DNA of 64,000 nt from an uncultured Lachnospiraceae bacterium (GTDB taxonomy: Bacteria; Bacillota; Clostridia; Lachnospirales; Lachnospiraceae): NCBI GenBank assembly GCA_902801515.1, contig CADCII010000011.1:1-64000 (forward strand), in the 5' to 3' direction. A program made the translations under genes and the position numbers. Each line of letters opens with the position of its first letter. Within the stretch, counting starts at the first letter, position 1. This document shows, piece after piece, positions 47,901-50,517 of this stretch. The notes below the pieces were generated by a model. The model saw nothing but the letters and a program-made list of their open reading frames with translations, was not told the origin of the DNA and searched no databases.

Positions 47901-49097
47901 AAGATGAAGTCTGCCGCCGTCAGCGTCATTGATCAGGACAGAGGCGATCTGTCCGGCCTTGCCGGCAACCGTAGTGTCAACTGTATAGACGTCACTCCCA
48001 TTGCCGCCGTCCAGGGTCACAGTCTTTCCGCTGGAGCCGTCATTTTCTCCGGTCACCTTTATCTTATCGGAACCGTCACCGGTCTTTGCGATCAGTTCAC
48101 CATTCTCGCTCTTGACCGTGAGACTGTCGTCCTGGGTCGTGCCGTATACGGTAGTAGTGCTGTCCTTGACAGAGAGCGTCTTGTCCAGGGAATAATACAG
48201 GCCTGCAAGGACAACATTGATACCCTCGATGAAGATATTGCCGTTGACCTTTGCTCCGCCGCCTGCGCTGAAGGAGACGGTGCTCTTATCGATCACTTCG
48301 CCTTCGGCTGGCTCTGTAAAGGCACCCTTCGCCAGGATATAGAGCGTCTTGAGGACAGACGGTGATTCCGGATCATTCTTGATCGTGATATCCCCGTCAT
48401 AAGTACCGTCTTCCACAGTGATGGTCAGCTCAGCCTCCGCGCTGGTCTTGGCAGCCTCCAGGGCAGCGTCGACAGCCTTCTGGATAGCATTCTTGCTGTC
48501 GGTCTCTTTCCCATCCGCTGTGGCGTTGGTGAATTCCTGAGGAGACTCCAGGGAATTCGCTCCGCCTGTCACGTTTTCCGCGAACACAGCCTTGCCCGCA
48601 GGGATCTTGGCTGCGTCGGACGTATCGACGTCATCTGCTCCCGGTGCTTCTGATTCGGATTCCGCGGCAGTTTCCGATCCTGAGTCGCCTGAACCCGTGG
48701 TCCCCGAATCACCGTCACCTGATGAACCGGAATCCCCGTTGCCGTCGGGCTCATCCTGCGACTGCAGCAGCTCTTCCTGCGCTGCAGGAGTATCCTGAGC
48801 CGGTGCGCTGTCTGCCGCCGGTTCGGATACGGTCTGCGCCGCGGGCTCGGGAGCCGGTGCAGGTGCAGACACGGCCGCCGGTGCTGGTGCAGGGGCCGGT
48901 GCCGGTGCAGGGGCCGGTGCTGGTGCAGGGGCCGGTGCAGGAGCTGGCGCCGGGGTCTCTGCCGCCGGTGCAGACTGTTCCACAGCAGTTTCTTCCGCCG
49001 GATTCTCTTCCGCCGAAATGAAACCTGCAGTTCCGAGCAAAAGTGACGCTGACATAAATGCCGCCAGCATTACTTTTTTAAGCTTGATCTGCCTCAT
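23937..49097 (-). CDS. Giant secreted filamentous-adhesin-like protein, 8386 residues
   Basis: One uninterrupted frame of 25.2 kb. Order by residue: signal peptide 1-30; Pro-Ala stalk about 45-90; Gly/Ser/Asp linker to about 165; haemagglutinin-like beta-helix start 170-880; five InlB-type modules 890-1620; Gly-rich solenoid repeats about 1620-4770, interrupted by a helical insert (2080-2265) and two more InlB-type modules (2350-2555); further solenoid; a Trp-containing amphipathic segment about 5565-5625; a non-repetitive module about 5785-6910; a helical segment about 7260-7405; a FHA-like tail to 8200; FnIII and Lys-rich Ig-like domains to the end. The overall look resembles the LktA-type filamentous adhesins of fusobacteria, but no outer-membrane partner exists. 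It was probably Sec-exported and attached non-covalently. AGGAG 8 nt before ATG 49095-49097 fixes the start. Confidence 0.9.
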   Translation of the reverse strand: MRQIKLKKVMLAAFMSASLLLGTAGFISAEENPAEETAVEQSAPAAETPAPAPAPAPAPAPAPAPAPAPAPAPAAVSAPAPAPEPAAQTVSEPAADSAPAQDTPAAQEELLQSQDEPDGNGDSGSSGDGDSGTTGSGDSGSETAAESESEAPGADDVDTSDAAKIPAGKAVFAENVTGGANSLESPQEFTNATADGKETDSKNAIQKAVDAALEAAKTSAEAELTITVEDGTYDGDITIKNDPESPSVLKTLYILAKGAFTEPAEGEVIDKSTVSFSAGGGAKVNGNIFIEGINVVLAGLYYSLDKTLSVKDSTTTVYGTTQDDSLTVKSENGELIAKTGDGSDKIKVTGENDGSSGKTVTLDGGNGSDVYTVDTTVAGKAGQIASVLINDADGGRLHLTGSIDGRSATGTYTEADKKGSFTFTAKDDDDDNTGTLKVTTEGVNRFSDELSGKNTIELTEENKNNEFTNASFTDFKYSPVDDFAELTLKVGNGIMNSLIIAEEPDENATEIDESNDGKFTVGNVNAGKANLRIEGMKIDLAGEILANNLIVNAVDTDGIKLPEWVVDGLDLGEDDTFSLFDFKTTASIDVKEGANIRTAGDVQLKASSLQGSGIIPFSGANAVNVKIGSAFIDIDGSIDAGGAVEVAASSKATMTATNDLLRKIYIPLAVDVAVTSARVTLGTSGSVTGTEDVKLTSNSQLKMTTVATVGALPFSLAVAVPLNDSHVTVNGDVTSREGSITAEAIGSMTAVTESAKESKADGEDDDDDDDEEEEEDTSSFQFGGFFAINVAIQDVDATVGESANLTAAKDITVHSSSTQEVKTNATSETGEADTQTETESKLSEIFDKVKNVITTVKDFCSGKKKEGDGVDAKAYNYASGLLDKALGRVTGSSGNTITAKPTEHGVLSVKTKEEVGNVVTVKVTPNKGYKLSKLTYSYIPAGASKAVEKTITANDGKYTFEMPSAAVTLKAEFVEDSSASGDDDDDNGLADLFGDGEGQNDDEETMGLEDLFNEGTSGTDSASGSGTPTDPVTEGTITIKNFESEDKTEGENPTSVGSILSDHEKANAGDTITLTINPADGYELEEGTLRALYKNAAGKKIRYTIARTSSGQYKFTMPEVEEGEELTFDASFKKKPAGKPERSNDPNAKTTCQVTGALAVSVVLNDNEAVIDTNGKITCGGKLSVTADASTKAESNANAAGVEPHEAKKDDKDKKDDPTSDKFEDEVYGEQIQGSVVIGTTKNGQVGFESQESSDTVAVRVTPDEGFKLKEGSLKAEVSTDKGGKIEKRTVALVKNENSPGVWYLPGDQNKKLLSRSFRIIAEFEGIEYTVSKDSATDTTKGTVSFSSDKAKCGDKVTVTATPNEGQRVKAVYYLSEGHKTQVEKGSDGKFVFRIPAKNVTILVEFDQTGYAVYKAADSKDKITIDVDRTEDGKSFTVSPVSNSQTFDKVTVTYGYVPLDFTETTPEVDYSDTYGELESNKIVISGGKATVNVPTELLKEGMILIVSTVQTQDPNAIPVSIEVAAAQGDTDVHGTISAPSSVRNTDKLTLNVTPDKGYKADKVQLKFTYKKDGEETEDVFDVEKNDSGEYVYDLSKVKGIWSATDIALVVTGKFIVEDAETAGLNTSTSLGVAINVSVTKHTNLAIIRKGTIEAGSVEVTANSKAGDTPVTSTARSAAGYSKGDIGAGGALTVHVASDKTKAFIMKNAKITVADGGDLKVSAESEESFSTEADASKSKDTQAKSTGVGAGILVAVTGAEVIAAIQEDTEIAAVKKTVDEETGDTTLEAGSFKDVTVSAKQKAKDTSTASAGSAGGTSVSPALNVHVSGIKTEAYIGAAPVSAPQQTIVAGGDIIVSADSDITREVGTNAAAAGGSVGVGIAPVISVFNDSSRAKMMRGSKSKNLKVNAKGMSTVKSTARSGSKGAPGKKKESSSDDSSSDGDGGSDKGDSDKQADKGLDGAAKIAGSTGMSNIAPNTISNKRENRQTAETSEGNLQVAAAFNLSIFSNEVESYIAGDFTSETDENIEVTSTQKVEVTVTANASATGAKTGVGAAVALNIASYKNLAHVDQAALKAGGNITVKASLPEEEKKEEKKDSEDGKEEEKKEYDFTKAEGVKEFIKDKTVEYMKKAAEAMKMYDIAFNDTLKKHLDSLLEQLAETLTTAPLEELIKGTPLEKYDLSKLKEKDFDTYKDLVVQQISNNVYKALKENSKKLWDSVKEKIKEVDASKVKEYAARTISTAMIDCLADWITVKKEDESPANTFKTEAIAGAGASDVGVAGSIAIAVINGDVKAYIDSAQKEVTAGGDINIDAKNNTRQETTGTAAVKDDGSADKNLSDKDSKSGSENDQEEQTIDKKVVLAATKGGTPEVKINGKNVTVNIKPMEGYEIDEIKVFTTKGEKKVDATANADKSVYTFTLPTLKEGETVTVKVTYKEVPRNISASIVDPSQTAEYDYQNPERSKVTFTTPSETDEKEQTSKSKWGDKVTVHVTPAVGYRLKDGSLKFKYTAEGTEQEVQIVTAENAANGLYSFYMPNADVTVYAEFEKDPNPPTEEEAKSRNGKTVGVGAAFALDIINLDTEAGIGEGRTVKGKSVDITSTSELNRVTASVAGTDPLSNDEEDDAGDPKDVSVDASLSIGITLNDVKAYVGKGTTITTTGVKAPAATTETGDGNTEEETKPDTAGDFNLLATEKNKSVAQSSAYAVGGQTAVGATVVLNIADSDVNVVLDGSVTATGDATLKSYTYDEDDSTAFASAMGADVARYLTKIKTSISSGTDKVNKFLSGEMFKSGEAETKKGNENNKTATKINDKLKENKNNSSQSSNPADRQEVDNNQSTSFNILNSQNVSTESTGDGSKVGDAADKANSTVSGGSGTDVTGGKGNRAETDKSESKPIQAAAALGINITNHVAKTEINGNVSARKLVIMADNDANYTTTGTGVSMTLGKADTTVALGIGVAVNNDKALVFIKDGTQTDHVVLVGTEEVKIASELSQNMDGEYKGLLGVQSLAGSVSGSAKTAIAGAVSVLTSRAQTKTIVGDWTEIKGGENNEEAVSVTAEDKSKLAVRAGGVMIAAHGAKQGVGASFAFIYGYNVVTAQLKDNVSVTGKSLDLHAEKKSVSMDDFSVAFGVDKIITRSEEDVDKDDQGIIHLKRSGSGTDAKYEVSVNTSTDRIMDTVKLLNFLSSVNLYVESISGAVSPGTGDFTVAGSFAMAFLFDEVLSSVGDSVKIDLTGEMKNDASSETNVRVIAGGLSVSNSKMGVGAVLSFLYDEDEVRSEVGNGADIKAGGDYHQSASSATDILDITVAGAATGGGGQATVGANLGGVVLLTTADAEVKDSASIKADGNLDILSTQDNDTVLVAASVALTMGGIAGAGTLNVTISDSEANITVGDGVTLTAGKDMALKADTTERLISVLASASASNGKEAISGVVSVLIDNAQTQVVLGKVKATATGNVTITADSNTRLYQINAAISIGNTAAVGAAVVVNVLGRDVLVKIANGAQITATNGNVLIQTAGDEKVLLALGALAASTNLGATGLIPVIVSNSKVRTLAGIEEVEGEYQGGTQANHLKVTAGDSIGVIADLQSNVVIVAGGIAVGSTGVGVNLDTAVLNNTIDAIVGDWAELIAGGITVAQGVTTGIQTPNREERRHGIIVSANGREDITLVSIAAAGGLEGAGTGVVNTLVVSNKTNAAAREHVTMTAKAVAGSSDDDCSHPEVTVEADDDTDLVNVAGALSAAGNVGVGATVVVNVFSKEVNATAADSVVINTPGDVNVTATAHDDVVLFALGLGASGAVGVASSANALVFQNKTNAVLGGTVGAENNRVRNVTVKADSDSLLVNVAAVVAGSGTAAVGAAAIVTYFYNETISYVKANSKIYAAGKVNIEADSKELVTGDGIGIAGAGAAGVGGMLDVVVTKVVTKAYTEANVTIDTNGSESDVAVIADDDYDLIAIVGTIAGGGAAGVAVSGLVTVSYNTVSAEIGQGNTITAGRDILVNASSDRLVQGYTLTVGAGGAAGVAASVIVIVAGSLLSDDAHNAIYVQDGDNKSVDPQAQTDGAFAQGNKAALGYKPKEDMGDLLASDGSSAQGTADNGGSIDYDGYGQDKKNGGSGNMNDDTYDSVSDGIQRNGEKKSAVIDGVALEDATTAHVTTGSTLTAGRNVNVTSNDMLSSYVVSGNVAGGGAAGVGVGVSVAILYSNVQAIVDEYVTITAQGDVVVKAVSGANETEKPELEFTGSKDDSGNALSTSEAEAKLKKQDSGNSAAQSDTSTILLIGVTAAGGGAAGVSVTAASLNLLNRTQARMSGTINGAANVEVKGRTEYGTVLTATISAAGGGAAGVAVPIAVTYAESDTDASISDSAQINNVTGQIHVNAGGVTNATSICGAVAGGGIAGVTGSVAVAVNRSDFQASIGPNVVVDSEDADVLVDADLKADARTVIASAAGGGAAGVGVSVSVAVNRPTLKAYIGSEPTTEDADARLDGSASQSGTVTGSIKAHDVTVDSRLTGETNVFGVNLAGGGFAGVNGAVALGFNKAENMASIKGANIDASGDITVYAGMKGDTTVTSSALTGGFVGVGSNVGLARIESTNMALIDTKGGDISADGDIKVTAAGTEDDTPYDTEALTTIISGTVGAVAVAVNFSVALNEARNVAAAGGAGGMLSAGADLDVTADGRTKAYGIIINGSAGVATANVAAALAQLKSEQVAEVFGETSVTAGSLNVVSTQNQNGTKGNPIILAFENADEDGSNKRTENKTITPVTMAESYIFSATAGLASEDVNAADAVADASSYAKVQAKDLMVNGNIKVSNTADSYAKAGAECISVTLVGFGTMIGISSAEGNFGASLENSGCVEADGTIEVTNTWNGKADVEVTPSAGGVSVKLGSVEDNSADATVDTTATASISGTGTITAGGDVKVENKSQDVKAYAKINGVEFKAEGITVASNVSNAHVTATQTTFISGVDVTSTGGSVTVTGDLKPVSHAQTGASGGVEVSLLGAKVTSVNADSTTTNKAYIDNASVNAQKGKVEVNASTDSTTTAEALAPTVEASLESLAVIVVNTDAFDTVISYIDADDGKISEVTAMRVDVLATSKETVTAIGKLPLLKVSLDVANAVVLSGKAAHAKEDSEEDSSEVTEETEEGKVTKAYIGKNTRVTALGADASNDMHSVNVKADAEIIVKTELPLTIQLSGRHLGVYIVGTKTGKTDTQAYIGGDVTSYMDINVEANDVIRENSDIEVYNAGFVGGDFSYATNKVDSQNVRAYVMDDAHLLAWGDINVLAHSGLDLDSGIKMGSVSLASVGQLQAKDEITERYISAEVGDNVTMISRQGNITVKADAEDTISTNSTGVSASFEDLTGGDPKSYIIYNGDIKTTVGDNTTVEAVYGTVDIKADLDSDLYASAFRKAASIVSANESVADINSKVKIHTEINVGGKKQSRIIGKVTTIGSYISNQLIHAYGLSETAAAGSKTEAYAKIYAYNDLDTVIGNAWIGGTETLNIESIIEKQKLWAESYAEIIGATGKVYAHSSVDGENHVDITTSDKTELAGEVINVIADAPELSTLTISRDATAIANTVVEWVWTKVKTVVEKVVKKVSKIPIIGWFVKWVTEKVIEWVDKLVEVILYSDAEAYKEKTYKNSGNVDLNGKVHLGGGAAGIFIDIFGDLLDNITVSTSGLDDDLKDHEYTIADGKVILNGIYNDDQGTLNVHAGEGDISGKVTIYTNSFIPDVQITNHTEYDLVLKNVMLANPQVSAPMINTVADGNQTSVKDESDRADGTDSLDYNTYAEHIPQLHIISEKSGDVIFDTDEENNGLSYVDVAEGIVSIVMDGGKLLTVNGALLYANKLYIGKGTASDKTTELTGPDQIGNAADDPFQAYIFDISEYGGLAGFAEARAASPNEIKAYAKGNVFLALTPVKEWMTRKQYESLPAEGEVRVDLNLNEVIGGAENTVYINVLAAKKTCANKPETAEEYVISIPRSQMEFLTADRAGFDLTEIQILTANGEKTGFWLTSDGRLLNKDKVITFNADTYIVSEKNGYDTYHLPNDTTVVVDRNNRKLVYISTGAAGSSNIYDLSGFEFDGEDNLMSITLMDADPDSDGWTQKITFKDGKAWMEIGENGATTYIESSGFDENGIGWSLPNGVKIYYKQVFINEVTNEVEPGAVIRTEKDDKGNTVSYIALEKLNADRNFWHVAKVTGDSGKYTFQEGYLYSKTALTDKTVVFYQSLDDAKLAVQTVTDSLKSIVERVLGKTLTPEGASTADVANAVSAEVAKTYKAYLTDNLKVSVSTTVSGSEEQYRPNGSGGQTLTYNTIWSINVLLADEEETVVLRDLADVYNSTVKAVGAREIRIAEVAGTKDAASETVISNADGSVYFKKNHAGHWVAYVKPGSGKTVYSFDMNQTADGWYAAADPSGNGKRKQAYDNNLKDVFITLDDSTQAMLKQSAQGPVEDDNLNGGYVKTEAAIRFVDTADAKQGIILIGGRIVAVFPDGSFSYVATDPDDADKENAQKTISVSPEMKPRLDKDGKPVKDTAGNVVYDVQFRVEGTPRADGTKTYVYEITTSGGTLYTGDVYIETSATPFNVTNGLVDLTNEEAAALVEGAYSKDVSTLSWIEKVMRKALRLQLGVAPQYTYAGNLIVVDPIESTNGALLHFSEGCSEFETRRDKNGLAILNQYTRIVDTYGKENSSIASQIEDLEQGTVIFLNTDGTIAAYLNPDGSFTVYDGRRTQDDKENGERVYAKYSTGTDKKLDVTLSKNSRTRFMEVAAGTGSSKTDDVLTSVYGLHEEGSGLHGGYNYEKAHYFGYSADGTLIELATGARYYDYDEDGKLHKTEDESSAVETGIALANGTETLLTVINNINRNTSGQENRAVFVMYDDATLDSESDISKVTKDEWREYDDLTEDLNINVGILEGGEIILETHTPSSADIHINGLDDENVSIVTDQLVLLTEGAGTTNYGDKDHPMEVIARTDGSATNVIFRQKPVIENGRITGYEGAFNGKAYVNANGDIVFTNSAIKGETGREQGIVNFKVKNGSVDFTDMKLTEDTDFTVTIENDEAGHTISSYKPADNKVGLVLTDNAKLTITADRADAILKDVETDKNAKLSLTIEKCGDITFPVIDLKDTSSADLTTKDGDVFIDTAIAANGTDGYASLTITARDDKNDDQQKGNLMLKDLMDVQGTVIIDIDGSFLAHVADTADQKGTTLKIGSDAYKNRSSFTMGGDLGSKEIPMTVDVIQEDGTTVPLNIVSVRDVYITDAEHNETSKPAGEAALTADAADVDKIAQTVADAVQSYRDTAASEDATEEEKAQAQAALDELLEDLKQILTGDALERLNSDPDSITAEELEAMVREAVEAALANAGTDPAAADPVIGLYNKLLTDEERQALFEELQRKAEENKPEASGNLEELKDLTVNIGTVTGSEGINISSNGDVNVTVNDVNNKDNTVRIGTIETSRSDLAPEIDGLGDVMIEVKDGSIAGTGDGTNVTGQNITLKAVTGSITSMIVDESSKSIEVTAQLTNPDNEALTTDNITFKVVDGKLTAVARAEYTEGYAVDENAAGTVNATADKNIEVTEETGDMGIGVIDAENGTVTLATGDKTAEDGKTTRGDLFDARTDEQKAEGKENIKAGAATGTSYITAGGVGVSPDLESGQVQQPIIVDITSSKDGLVVDALTDINLDAKNSLTATTDSRDGKVYADAEKDLTISTTKKSGNGTGDLTIVEPTVGGNLTINSKGKVNAEREDGTVGNLIAPENVTVNAMFDITATDVIAKNGNATVKSTYGNITTATVSAADTATICAQHGNIIEGERPEGTPAVKGDSVVLETIGVLGSSDAYYEVDTASGRTGSGTLSVIAGEAFIKEMTGGVEIDTVDITKNTDGETTKTTSGNFTLKADGDVTGGTVNTAGITDITAGGDVGTDSKPLTVNAYETVKVDAEGNTVNLKSDQDMKVDSINSADGTGNVKIDAKGNITDANGAGESGSTPAIAAGSVDLTAEGSVGTKDNPLDMSADTAKINAKGDVNATNDKDLKAENITSENGGVNLDVDGNLTVDKINAKTDVDIKANGDVTGTKAADPEPNITADSLNIDTTGAGDTPGNVSGTGGTNGDALTTKVNNLSGNTGNITVDNNNGTNGKLAVGSLKGKNVDITTSGTLTGSDNADPDIVADNLTTVSGGDTKDMTADVDGNVSQISKNGSVNTKVNGAEYTNGGKDDIAKKNAEAAIPKNQIILAKAKASKKNVTLTWTAAKGATGYVIYWNGKIYKKVSASVKKLVISGLKKKKVYNFQVVAVRNKTELGRSLKSYTGIKLKKALPKKVKAKGKLKIKVKKSKKLKITIKKKGSGALLKKGKKLRFLMDKKGIIKVSKSGKIKALKKGVVTLYTIAVNGVWKKTVVTVK
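23940..24480 (-). other. C-terminal FnIII and Lys-rich Ig-like domains of the giant protein
   Basis: Residues about 8206-8386. A fibronectin type III fold is suggested by NVTLTWTAAKGATGYVIYW and KKKVYNFQVVAVRN. A Big_2-like unit follows (KLRFLMDKKGIIKVSKSGKI, then a stretch ending KGVVTLYTIAV). The block is strongly basic, unlike the acidic rest of the protein, and ends KTVVTVK with no sortase signal; binding to acidic wall polymers is inferred. Confidence 0.7.
28370..31740 (-). other. Non-repetitive module inside the giant protein
   Basis: Residues about 5785-6910 lack the Gly-rich solenoid pattern. They are rich in aromatic and charged residues, with recurring hairpin-like phrases such as DGSVYFKKN, DGSFSYV, DGTIAAYLNPDGSFTVYDG and DGTLIELATGARYYDYD. 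No family was recognised. It may be a binding or enzymatic head embedded in the fibre. Confidence 0.6.
32235..32400 (-). other. Trp-containing amphipathic/hydrophobic helix in the giant protein
   Basis: Residues about 5565-5620 read WVWTKVKTVVEKVVKKVSK, then IPIIGWFVKWVTEKVIEWVD. This is the only strongly hydrophobic segment after the signal peptide and separates the solenoid region from the next module. It could insert in a membrane or form a helical hairpin. Confidence 0.65.
41445..42040 (-). repeat. InlB-type modules 6 and 7 of the giant protein
   Basis: Two adjacent modules with the divergent InlB B-repeat pattern: a strand, NVTVNIKPMEGYEIDEIKV or DKVTVHVTPAVGYRLKDGSL, a short hairpin, YTFTLP or YSFYMPNADVTV and a final strand ending VTYKE or YAEFEK. 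They are separated from modules 1-5 by about 730 residues of solenoid. Confidence 0.75.
42310..42860 (-). other. Charged helical insert in the giant protein
   Basis: Residues about 2080-2265 are Lys/Glu-rich and helical (MKKAAEAMKMYDIAF, LKKHLDSLLEQLAETLTT, SKKLWDSVKEKIKEVDAS), set between two solenoid repeats. Nothing similar occurs in neighbouring repeats; a coiled-coil hinge or helper domain is possible. Confidence 0.65.
44240..46425 (-). repeat. InlB-type modules 1-5 of the giant protein
   Basis: Five modules near 46170-46425, 45685-46000, 45115-45405, 44870-45115 and 44240-44550. Shared pattern: GTxSF or GxVSV, DTITLTINPADGYELEEGTL or VTVTATPNEGQRVKAVYY, a hairpin, GKYTFEMP or GKFVFRIPAKNVTIL, and a strand ending AEF or VEF. 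This fits the bacterial repeat family found in many Firmicutes surface proteins. Confidence 0.8.
48830..48970 (-). repeat. Pro-Ala tract of the giant protein
   Basis: Residues about 45-90 alternate Pro and Ala almost without interruption, written in the DNA as repeated GGTGCAGGGGCC-type units. Such rigid extended tracts commonly span the peptidoglycan layer. Confidence 0.85.
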
Positions 49098-49184
49098 TCC
49101 TGTGTCTCCTTTCCTGTGTCGAAAAACCACTGTCTTTCCTGATGAATCTGAAAATCTCATTCTGTTTATCGGAATCATTATCGA

Positions 49185-50336
49185 TTAACTCTCTGTTTCC
49201 TGCTGCAGTCTCGCAGCTTCCTCTGCCTCCCTGTACATATCGAGAAGATTCTGTGCTGCTTCTGCGAGAGTCTTGTCGTCATCCCTTGAGACGACCTGCT
49301 TCATGTAACGTTTTGCTTCTTCGGGATCATCGCAGCCTGCGGCAGCAACACCCATGTTATACAGAAGCATTGTTTTCTTTGTTCCATCATCCTTCGAGTT
49401 CCCAAAACCGGCTTTTTCCGCCGCTTTGAAAGCTTCTGCTGCTGTCTTGTAATCTTCAAGAGCCAGATAGCATACACCTCTGTAATAATGAAGTGATCCG
49501 TCTGAATCTTCCTCCATCTCAAGAAGTTTTGTGATTGAATCTATACTGTCCTCGTACCTTGCCAGCTGAAGCTGGGACATTGCCTCAAGGTACAGGATCG
49601 TGTATTCGTATTTATCAGAGATCCCCTGCGCTCTCGCGCTGGCGGTGTACCGAAGCACGGATTCGTAATCTTCCAGGTAGTAGTCGCAGTACGCGAGATG
49701 TACACTGCAGACATCCTCCTGTGTATATCCATTCTCCAGGGCCCCCAGGAGATCTTCCCTGGCGCCTTCGTAGTCTTCATCGGCGATCTTGATAAGAGAA
49801 CGTATGAAACTGCAGGTGCCTCCTTCATCTTCTCCTGCTTCGATCACCTCTGTGCAGGCATCGGACGACTTTTCAATCTGTCCGTCTGAGAACAGAAGCT
49901 GTGCCCGTATGATCCGAAGTTGCCAGATATCAGCCTCTTCGTCCGTAACCTCTCCCAGAAGTTCATCCAGCGTCGCGACGGCTTTCCTGTATTCCCCGTC
50001 GGCAATCTGTTTTTCCGCCTTCTCACCCAGTGTGAAGAGCTTCTCCTTGCGCTTCTGTTCCAGTTTCTCCTGATATACCGCTTTGCGGTACGCGTCATTT
50101 AATTCTATCGGGTGCTTCAGCGCTTCTGCCAGGTCCGAATTGATCAGAGCCTGCGTCTGCTCATTATCTGAAATGACTAATGTGTCGGAGCTGACAATCC
50201 TGCTCAGCAGTTCCGATGCGATCATCCCTGCAACTATGACCAGTGCGACCACCCGGACCCATGTTCTCTTATGCCAGGGCTTCTGTCCGGCAGTCTGAGT
50301 GTTTTGCTCCTTAACAATATTCTGATCGTTGTCCAA
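49185..50336 (-). CDS. Membrane-anchored TPR protein, first gene of the giant-adhesin operon
   Basis: A 383-residue protein with a short cytosolic tail, one membrane helix (about 26-46, VVALVIVAGMIASELLS) and a long extracytoplasmic part. From about 105 to 365 it consists of tetratricopeptide-like helical pairs, for example YEGAREDLLGALENGYTQ and YKTAAEAFKAAEKAGFG. TPR proteins bind other proteins; upstream of a huge secreted protein it could serve as assembly or folding factor, which is inference. No ATG is available: the start is TTG (50334-50336), 7 nt after GGGGAG, which may limit its level relative to the adhesin. The gene ends 87 nt before the giant gene, and a strong promoter stands upstream. 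Confidence 0.8.
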   Translation of the reverse strand: MDNDQNIVKEQNTQTAGQKPWHKRTWVRVVALVIVAGMIASELLSRIVSSDTLVISDNEQTQALINSDLAEALKHPIELNDAYRKAVYQEKLEQKRKEKLFTLGEKAEKQIADGEYRKAVATLDELLGEVTDEEADIWQLRIIRAQLLFSDGQIEKSSDACTEVIEAGEDEGGTCSFIRSLIKIADEDYEGAREDLLGALENGYTQEDVCSVHLAYCDYYLEDYESVLRYTASARAQGISDKYEYTILYLEAMSQLQLARYEDSIDSITKLLEMEEDSDGSLHYYRGVCYLALEDYKTAAEAFKAAEKAGFGNSKDDGTKKTMLLYNMGVAAAGCDDPEEAKRYMKQVVSRDDDKTLAEAAQNLLDMYREAEEAARLQQETES

Positions 50337-50371
50337 CAGTTATCTCCCCTTAATTTTTTGGTAGCAAAAGT

Positions 50372-50394
50372 AACCGAGGTAGAGTCCCTCAGTT
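50372..50394 (-). promoter_or_regulatory. Hairpin at the predicted 5' end of the giant operon mRNA
   Basis: Arms 50372-50379 and 50387-50394 pair over 8 bp on the minus-strand RNA (AACTGAGG with CCTCGGTT, one G-U) over a 7-nt loop. The predicted first transcribed base is about 50395, so the stem would be at the very 5' end of the message, where such stems can slow decay. Confidence 0.55.
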
Positions 50395-50401
50395 AAGCTT
50401 G

Positions 50402-50457
50402 ATTATACAACATACCGCATAAAATGTCAGTATTTTTTTAATTATTTTTATAAATTT
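50402..50457 (-). promoter_or_regulatory. Strong promoter of the giant-adhesin operon with A/T-rich upstream element
   Basis: On the minus strand: -10 TATAAT (50402-50407), 17-nt spacer, -35 CTGACA (50425-50430). Immediately upstream, 50431-50457 is almost pure A/T with A and T runs, the composition of an UP element. It would yield a 5' leader of about 60 nt before the TTG start of the TPR gene and a transcript of about 29 kb. Confidence 0.82.
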
Positions 50458-50517
50458 CCGAATAATTGCTGATTCTCTGTTACTTTACCGGCTCTGCATT
50501 CTTTATCTGCAGTATTC

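Noticed and set aside
24376-48365. Dozens of plus-strand frames of 60-390 codons opposite the giant gene
   Set aside because: They are antisense shadows of a codon-biased repetitive gene; none shows a ribosome site together with a recognisable protein.
48500-49097. Two-partner secretion (TpsA) signal in the giant protein
   Set aside because: No TpsB-type partner gene is present, and the N-terminus is an ordinary Sec signal followed by a Pro-Ala stalk, fitting a single-membrane cell.
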